NCBI RefSeq assembly: GCF_900129545.1
Contig: NZ_FQWB01000010.1
Span: forward strand, 1-55,843
Direction: 5' to 3'
DNA length: 55,843 nucleotides
Source: Flavobacterium fluvii
GTDB lineage: Bacteria; Bacteroidota; Bacteroidia; Flavobacteriales; Flavobacteriaceae
The translations under genes and the position numbers were made by a program. The notes beneath the pieces are model-generated. The model made no database searches. It was given only the letters and a program-made list of their open reading frames with translations, and had not been told where the DNA came from. Position 1 is the first letter of the stretch; each line of letters starts with the position of its first letter. Of this stretch, positions 51,195-55,843 are shown in pieces.

Positions 51195-52238
51195 TTACTC
51201 CTCTTCCTCCGTAGCGTGTGTTTTAGAATAGCCTCTCCATTTTTCGATGCAATCCTGAAAATCCTGTGGCAATTCGGTATCAAAACGCATATATTCTCCC
51301 GTATTAGGATGAACAAAACCAAGCGTTTTGGCATGCAAAGCTTGACGTGGCAAAGCCTTGAAACAGTTTTCTATAAATTGTTTGTATTTGGTAAACGTGG
51401 TGCCTTTCAAAATTAAATGACCACCATAACGCTCGTCATTAAAAAGAGGATGACCAATGTGTTTCATGTGTACCCGAATCTGGTGCGTTCTTCCCGTTTC
51501 CAGAATACAGGAAACCAAAGTCACATAACCAAAACGTTCCAATACTTTGTAATGGGTCACGGCAGGTTTTCCAATTTCCGGATCGGCAAAAACCGCCATT
51601 TGCATACGGTCTTTTACGTGACGGGCAATGTTTCCTTCAATCGTTCCTTCATCTTCCACAACATTTCCCCAAACAAGCGCAATATACTCTCTTTCGGTAG
51701 TTTTGGCTTCAAATTGCTTGGCAAGATGCGTCATGGCCGCTTCCGTTTTGGCAATAACCAAAAGTCCAGAAGTATCTTTATCAATTCGATGAACCAATCC
51801 CGGACGTTCGCTGCTGTTCATTGGCAAATTCTCGAAATGATGTGCCAAGGCATTCACCAAGGTTCCCGTATAATTTCCGTGACCCGGATGAACCACAAAA
51901 TCGGGTGGTTTGTTGACAAGCAAAAGGGCATCGTCTTCATAGACAATATCCAACGGAATATCTTCAGGATCCACCCTATTTTCGAATGGCGGATGCGACA
52001 ACATAATACGTATCACGTCCAAGGGTTTTACCTTGTAATTCGATTTTACGGGAATATCATTCACATAAATATCGCCGGCAGTAGCTGCATTCTGGATTTT
52101 GTTTCGAGTTGCATTCGGAATCATGTTCATCAAATATTTGTCGATTCTCAAAAGCAATTGTCCTTTGGGAACGTCAAATCGATAATGTTCGAATAATTCG
52201 TCTTCTAAATCCTCCGTGGTATCAATATTATTGTTCAT
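51195..52238 (-). CDS. rluD: RluA/RluD family 23S rRNA pseudouridine synthase
   Basis: 347 aa. An N-terminal S4 RNA-binding domain (LLLRIDKYLMNMIPNATRNKIQNA) is followed by the catalytic domain. LVNKPPDFVVHPGHGNYTGT, HRIDKDTSGLLVIAKT with the catalytic Asp, and TGRTHQIRVHMKHIGHPLFNDERYGG are visible. S4 plus catalytic domain is the RluD layout, so helix 69 of 23S rRNA is the likely substrate. It starts inside the PASTA gene (11-base overlap). Confidence 0.87.
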   Translation of the reverse strand: MNNNIDTTEDLEDELFEHYRFDVPKGQLLLRIDKYLMNMIPNATRNKIQNAATAGDIYVNDIPVKSNYKVKPLDVIRIMLSHPPFENRVDPEDIPLDIVYEDDALLLVNKPPDFVVHPGHGNYTGTLVNALAHHFENLPMNSSERPGLVHRIDKDTSGLLVIAKTEAAMTHLAKQFEAKTTEREYIALVWGNVVEDEGTIEGNIARHVKDRMQMAVFADPEIGKPAVTHYKVLERFGYVTLVSCILETGRTHQIRVHMKHIGHPLFNDERYGGHLILKGTTFTKYKQFIENCFKALPRQALHAKTLGFVHPNTGEYMRFDTELPQDFQDCIEKWRGYSKTHATEEEE

Positions 52239-52842
52239 TTTCAGGTGTTACAACTGTTGGCGTGGCCGTAGTGTCCACTTCTTCCACATAACTTTCTTTT
52301 CCGTCGCCCAACACCAAATCAATTTTGGAAGCTTTCAAAACGCGATCTCCAGGTTTAACATTTCTACCTTTGCAACGCATTTCCAAAACCATGTCTTTTC
52401 CAAGATTCGGGATATACGTGATCGTGCCTTCTTCAAGACCCAAAGCTTTTAATGTTGGCACCGCTTCACGATAGGTTTTGTCAATCAAATCTGGAATTCG
52501 CACAGACGAAAACCCGGAAGCATTGATTTTTATATATACTTTTCTTCCCTCTTTTACTTTGGCGCCCGGCAATGGATCTTGCTCCACAACGCTATATTTT
52601 GGGTAATCGCTGTTGTAGTCCACACTGTCCAAAAGCACATAATCCAAATCCAATTCGTCGAGTTTTTCCTCCACTTGCTCTTCGGTTAATTTGGCCAAAT
52701 TAGGTACCGTGATTTCGTGACCGTGATCGGTGGTAAAAGTCAACCAATGCATGAACAAATAACTCAAAACGGCAAGAATGACAAGAGCCGCAAATGCTTG
52801 TCCAAAAAATACGCGGCTGGTAAGATACTTACGTAAGCTCAT
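52228..52842 (-). CDS. PASTA domain membrane protein
   Basis: 204 aa. Short cytoplasmic start MSLRKYLTSRVFFGQAF, one membrane helix (AALVILAVLSYLFMHWLTF), then two PASTA domains: about 35-105 (ITVPNLAKLTEEQVEEKLDE) and about 107-175 (VRIPDLIDKTYREAVPTLKA). The acidic Thr-rich tail ends in TPENEQ. PASTA domains bind peptidoglycan or muropeptides, but no kinase or penicillin-binding domain is attached. It diverges from ddl. The frame is open to 52887, but the -7 box at 52863-52870 supports 52842. Confidence 0.88.
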   Translation of the reverse strand: MSLRKYLTSRVFFGQAFAALVILAVLSYLFMHWLTFTTDHGHEITVPNLAKLTEEQVEEKLDELDLDYVLLDSVDYNSDYPKYSVVEQDPLPGAKVKEGRKVYIKINASGFSSVRIPDLIDKTYREAVPTLKALGLEEGTITYIPNLGKDMVLEMRCKGRNVKPGDRVLKASKIDLVLGDGKESYVEEVDTTATPTVVTPENEQ

Positions 52843-52862
52843 AAATTTATTTTTATAAGTCA

Positions 52863-52870
52863 CAAAGATA
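52863..52870 (-). promoter_or_regulatory. -7 element of the PASTA-rluD operon
   Basis: TATCTTTG on the minus strand, 21 nt before the ATG. It lies 26 bp from the opposing ddl -7 box, so the two promoters share their upstream DNA. Confidence 0.5.
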
Positions 52871-52896
52871 AAGGTATTTCGTTCCAAAAAAAATTC

Positions 52897-52954
52897 TAAT
52901 TTTGTTTGGAAAACGTTTAATCGGTTAATCGATTAAACAATTAACCGATTAAAC
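52897..52954 (+). promoter_or_regulatory. ddl promoter and leader with alternative hairpins
   Basis: The -7 box TAATTTTG (52897-52904) is followed by a leader with perfect 15-nt arms (52915-52929 and 52940-52954). GTTTAATCG (52915-52923) can pair either with CGATTAAAC at 52930-52938 or with the identical copy at 52946-52954, so two mutually exclusive hairpins are possible. The start codon follows 8 nt later. Confidence 0.55.
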
Positions 52955-52961
52955 TCATAAA

Positions 52962-53933
52962 ATGAAAAACATTGCCATCATAATGGGCGGATATTCAAGC
53001 GAATACAAAATCTCCTTAATCAGCGGAAACGTAGTCTATCAATTTCTTGACAAAACCAAATACAACGGATTTCGCATCCATATTTTCAAAGAAAAATGGG
53101 TCTATGTTGACGACAACGACGCTGAATTTCCAATAGACAAAAATGATTTTTCAACAACGGTAAACGGAACCAAAATCACTTTCGACTGTGTTTTCAACGC
53201 CATTCACGGAACACCGGGCGAAGACGGATTGATGCAGGCTTATTTTGAATTAATTGGAATGCCGCAATCTTCCTGCGATTATTACCAAGCCGCATTGACG
53301 TTCAACAAACGTGACATGCTTTCGGTTTTGAAACCTTACGGCATCAAAACCGCCACTTCTTACTATTTGAACAAAGGCGAACACATCGACACTGCCGAAA
53401 TCGTTAAAACCGTGGGCTTGCCTTGTTTCGTAAAACCCAACAAATCGGGCTCCAGTTTTGGAATTTCCAAAGTAAAAACCGAAGCTGAATTGCCAATTGC
53501 CATCGAAGTCGCCTATAAAGAAGACAACGAAATCATCATCGAAAGTTTCTTGGACGGAACAGAAGTTTCTGTAGGAGTCATCAATTATCAAGGAGAAATA
53601 ATCGTTTTGCCCATAACCGAAATTGTTTCTGAAAACGACTTCTTCGATTACGAAGCCAAATACCAAGGAAAATCCCAGGAAATAACACCTGCCAGAATTT
53701 CCGAAGAAATGACCCGAAAAGTGAGCGAAGTAGCCAAACGTGCTTATGAAGTCTTGAAAATGAAAGGTTTCTCCAGAAGCGAATTCATCTTTGTAAAAGG
53801 AGAACCCCATATGCTCGAAATGAACACCATTCCTGGGTTAACAACCGAAAGTTTAATTCCGCAACAAGCCAAAGCAGCAGGTATTTCATTGGAGGATTTA
53901 TTCACGAATGCCATAGAATTGGCTTTAGCTTAA
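52962..53933 (+). CDS. ddl: D-alanine-D-alanine ligase
   Basis: 323 aa ATP-grasp enzyme that makes the D-Ala-D-Ala dipeptide of peptidoglycan. KNIAIIMGGYSSEYKISLISG is the N-terminal motif. NAIHGTPGEDGLMQAYFELIG, CFVKPNKSGSSFGISKV and EVSVGVINY belong to the grasp domain. FSRSEFIFVKGEPHMLEMNTIPGLTTESLIPQ carries the metal-binding Glu and Asn residues and the C-terminal loop. Diverges from the PASTA gene, a wall-related pairing. Confidence 0.95.
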   Translation: MKNIAIIMGGYSSEYKISLISGNVVYQFLDKTKYNGFRIHIFKEKWVYVDDNDAEFPIDKNDFSTTVNGTKITFDCVFNAIHGTPGEDGLMQAYFELIGMPQSSCDYYQAALTFNKRDMLSVLKPYGIKTATSYYLNKGEHIDTAEIVKTVGLPCFVKPNKSGSSFGISKVKTEAELPIAIEVAYKEDNEIIIESFLDGTEVSVGVINYQGEIIVLPITEIVSENDFFDYEAKYQGKSQEITPARISEEMTRKVSEVAKRAYEVLKMKGFSRSEFIFVKGEPHMLEMNTIPGLTTESLIPQQAKAAGISLEDLFTNAIELALA

Positions 53934-53944
53934 TCACTCAAATT

Positions 53945-54517
53945 ATGAACAAAAGCAGACTCGAAGCCTTTAGCGATGGCGTACTGGCCATTATTATCAC
54001 CATAATGGTATTGGAAATAAAAGCACCTGAAGACGATAGTTTTGAATCCTTGCAACACTTGATTCCGGTTTTTCTGAGTTATGTTTTGAGTTTCATTTAT
54101 GTGGGCATTTATTGGAACAATCATCATCATATGTTTCAGGTAGTTAAGAGAATTAATGGTTCTGTTTTGTGGGGCAATTTGTTTTTGCTTTTTTGGCTGT
54201 CGTTGATTCCATTTGCCACCAGTTGGATTGGAGAACATCATTTTTCGGCAGTACCAATGAGCATTTATGGTTTTGTCCTGCTGATGTGTGCTATTGCTTA
54301 TAACATACTTCAAAACAGAATTATAAAATTAGAAGGAAACGATTCTATTTTACACAAGGCCGTTGAAAATGACCTCAAAGGTAAAATATCAACATTAATT
54401 TATATTTCAGCAATCCCATTAGCATTTGTTTCTCCCTGGATTTCCGGATTACTCTATATTGCGGTAGCACTACTTTGGATTGTTCCGGATTCGAGAATTG
54501 AAAAACAACTAAATTAA
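53945..54517 (+). CDS. TMEM175 family (DUF1211) channel-like membrane protein
   Basis: 190 aa, about six membrane helices. The N-terminal helix has the TMEM175 signature RLEAFSDGVLAIIITIMVLE (R-x3-FSDG). FIYVGIYWNNHHHMF and SLIPFATSWIGEH follow. Bacterial TMEM175 proteins are potassium-selective channels; transport here is inferred from the family only. 11 bases after ddl, 7 bases before coaD. Confidence 0.88.
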   Translation: MNKSRLEAFSDGVLAIIITIMVLEIKAPEDDSFESLQHLIPVFLSYVLSFIYVGIYWNNHHHMFQVVKRINGSVLWGNLFLLFWLSLIPFATSWIGEHHFSAVPMSIYGFVLLMCAIAYNILQNRIIKLEGNDSILHKAVENDLKGKISTLIYISAIPLAFVSPWISGLLYIAVALLWIVPDSRIEKQLN

Positions 54518-54524
54518 GACGAAA

Positions 54525-54983
54525 ATGAAAAAAGCCATTTTTCCAGGATCATTCGATCCAATTACATTGGGTCACGAAGATATTATCAGAAGAGGAATTC
54601 CTTTGTTTGACGAAATTGTAATTGCTATTGGTATTAATGCCGAAAAGAAATATATGTTCTCGCTTGAAGAAAGAAAACAATTTATCGAAGAAACATTTAA
54701 AGATGAACCAAAGGTTTCCGTCATTACTTATGAAGGACTAACCATTGATTTATGCAAAAAAATCAATGCCAATTTCATCCTCCGCGGCCTGCGAAATCCA
54801 GCCGATTTCGAATTCGAAAAAGCCATCGCCCACACCAATCGAAGAATGTCAAAAATTGAAACGGTGTTTTTGTTGACCGCTGCAAAAACATCCTTTATCA
54901 GTTCAAGCATCGTGAGAGATGTTCTCCGCCATAACGGAGAATATCAATTATTGGTTCCTGAAGCGGTTAGAGTTAAAAAATAA
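54525..54983 (+). CDS. coaD: Phosphopantetheine adenylyltransferase
   Basis: Fourth step of coenzyme A synthesis, 152 aa. FPGSFDPITLGHEDIIRRG carries the nucleotidyltransferase T/HxGH site. YEGLTIDLCKK, ILRGLRNPADFEFEKAIAHTNRRM and the ISSSIVRDVLRHNG loop (usually SSTxVR) are all present. Standard length. The stop codon overlaps a TAAATTTG sequence that supplies the -33 TTTG of the next promoter. Confidence 0.95.
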   Translation: MKKAIFPGSFDPITLGHEDIIRRGIPLFDEIVIAIGINAEKKYMFSLEERKQFIEETFKDEPKVSVITYEGLTIDLCKKINANFILRGLRNPADFEFEKAIAHTNRRMSKIETVFLLTAAKTSFISSSIVRDVLRHNGEYQLLVPEAVRVKK

Positions 54984-54984
54984 A

Positions 54985-55015
54985 TTTGAAAAAAGGCTAT
55001 TATAGCCTACTTTCG
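54985..55015 (+). promoter_or_regulatory. Promoter with internal palindrome ahead of the PhnA-domain gene
   Basis: TTTG (54985-54988), 19 nt, TACTTTCG (55008-55015), one base off consensus. A palindrome AGGCTA-TTA-TAGCCT (54994-55008) fills the spacer, a plausible operator position. Confidence 0.5.
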
Positions 55016-55038
55016 CCGAAAATAACAAAAGAAACAAA

Positions 55039-55605
55039 ATGAGTATAGAAAGAGAATTAATCAAACGCAGTGGTGGAAAATGTGAACTTTCCGGCGTTAC
55101 TGAAGATTTAAAAGTATATCAAATTCTTCCAACGCGAAAAGGCGGAATTGACGAAAGTATTTTAATCAATGTAACTCTTATAGACCAAATCGAAAATCCT
55201 GAAAAAATGGATGTAAACCTTTGGAGATGCCTGAATGATAGTATGTGGAGCGAACATCTTCCTGTTCAAATTGTTTCTTGGAGAATGTTGAGCCGTTTGC
55301 GCAACCAGGAATTATTGGAGCAAATGTACCTTGACGAAGATGATTTGGCTTGGGCTCAGGCAACTGGTGAAGGCGAAGAAGACGAGAACAAAGTGATTCA
55401 CCGCGACAGCAATGGTGTTATTCTAGAAACCGGAGATTCCGTGGTTTTAATCAAAGATTTGAAAGTAAAAGGATCGAGTATGGTGGCCAAACAAGGAACT
55501 GCCGTTCGCAACATCAGACTAGACCACGAAAATGCCGAATATATTGAAGGAAGAGTTGATGGTCAAACCATAGTGATTATCACGCAATACGTAAAGAAAA
55601 TTTAG
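55039..55605 (+). CDS. PhnA domain-containing protein
   Basis: 188 aa. The C-terminal 70 aa (DSNGVILETGDSVVLIKDLKVKGSSMVAKQGT...IEGRVDGQTIVIITQYVKKI) is the PhnA/YjdM domain, an SH3-like barrel. The N-terminal part (IERELIKRSGGKCELSGVTEDLKVYQI) keeps only one Cys of the zinc ribbon found in E. coli PhnA. Despite the name, phosphonate metabolism is not implied. The stop is immediately followed by a heptamer repeat. Confidence 0.87.
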   Translation: MSIERELIKRSGGKCELSGVTEDLKVYQILPTRKGGIDESILINVTLIDQIENPEKMDVNLWRCLNDSMWSEHLPVQIVSWRMLSRLRNQELLEQMYLDEDDLAWAQATGEGEEDENKVIHRDSNGVILETGDSVVLIKDLKVKGSSMVAKQGTAVRNIRLDHENAEYIEGRVDGQTIVIITQYVKKI

Positions 55606-55653
55606 TTAGCAGTTAGCAGTTAGCAGTTAGCAGTTAGCAGTTAGCAGTTAGCA
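55606..55653. repeat. Heptamer tandem repeat (TTAGCAG)n
   Basis: Six full copies of TTAGCAG and a partial one begin directly after the PhnA-domain stop codon and run into the terminator hairpin. The period is the same (7) as the AATCTGA repeat, with a different unit. Confidence 0.95.
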
Positions 55654-55698
55654 AAAAAACGAAAACGTCTTGATTTCTCGAGACGTTTTCGTTTTTTT
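55653..55698 (+). terminator. Terminator after the PhnA-domain gene
   Basis: 18-bp perfect stem (AAAAAAACGAAAACGTCT at 55653-55670 facing 55681-55698) with a 10-nt loop and T-run. Confidence 0.9.
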
Positions 55699-55719
55699 AT
55701 ATAGCTGTTTAACATTCTT

Positions 55720-55843
55720 AATCTGAAATCTGAAATCTGAAATCTGAAATCTGAAATCTGAAATCTGAAATCTGAAATCTGAAATCTGAAATCTGAAATC
55801 TGAAATCTGAAATCTGAAATCTGAAATCTGAAATCTGAAATCT
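55720..55843. repeat. Heptamer tandem repeat (AATCTGA)n at right window edge
   Basis: Seventeen perfect copies plus five bases to the end of the window. Identical in unit, strand and phase to the repeat at the left edge. Confidence 0.95.

Noticed and set aside
1..55843. CRISPR array
   Set aside because: The repeats at the window ends have a 7-bp period without spacers, and no cas genes are present.

Overview
The window looks like a piece of chromosome from a Flavobacterium-like member of the Bacteroidota. Base composition is AT-rich. Many genes are preceded by the Bacteroidota promoter pattern (TTTG, about 20 nt, TAnnTTTG). The gene content is typical of the group: a PorV/PorQ-family outer membrane protein, an N-terminally extended LepB, DUF5683, WbqC, a helix-turn-helix-tailed RecQ and TonB. 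Both window ends lie in the same in-phase heptamer repeat (AATCTGA), so this is most likely an assembly contig that stopped at a repeat rather than a circular element.

Layout. 1-5.3 kb: recQ, diverging from a kdsD-tatC-CMD-lptB run (Kdo precursor synthesis, Tat export, LPS export). 5.4-9.4 kb: GH25 lysozyme and pssA on the minus strand, then a PorV/PorQ-family protein and a DUF4105 protein. 9.4-14.6 kb: a minus-strand surface polysaccharide operon (two glycosyltransferases, a Wzy/ligase-type polymerase, a priming sugar transferase). 14.8-20.1 kb: parA-parB-DUF5683-dapB-lepB-wbqC. 20.1-26.4 kb, minus strand: endonuclease/phosphatase, two rhomboids, mutL, ribH, TPR protein. 26.5-35.1 kb, plus strand: recF, rhodanese-thioredoxin fusion, DUF2461, glycosyltransferase, asnB, murB, GT2 glycosyltransferase, ECF sigma factor.

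35.1-37.65 kb is the accessory island. Three AT-rich units lie head to tail in front of a tRNA-Pro gene: two small hypothetical exported or membrane proteins and a ParDE-like toxin-antitoxin pair. Each unit starts with GTTRGCRGTA and ends with the exact reverse complement of its own start, and the junctions can fold into attC-like two-stem structures. A 117-bp inverted-repeat element sits exactly at one junction. This looks like a small integron-like cassette array without an integrase in the window, and it is the most interesting part.

38-44.6 kb: TonB, an M48 peptidase, and a TetR-TolC-HlyD-MFS efflux operon with a large palindromic operator. 44.9-51 kb: M48 lipoprotein, yaaA, an ABC ATPase with a degenerate first half, a radical SAM gene cut by an in-frame amber codon, a DHFR-like protein, a VOC protein and a HigBA-like pair behind a 32-bp perfect palindrome. 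51.2-55.6 kb: rluD-type pseudouridine synthase and a PASTA protein, divergent from ddl, then a TMEM175-like channel, coaD and a PhnA-domain protein. All calls come from reading the sequence; no database search was run.
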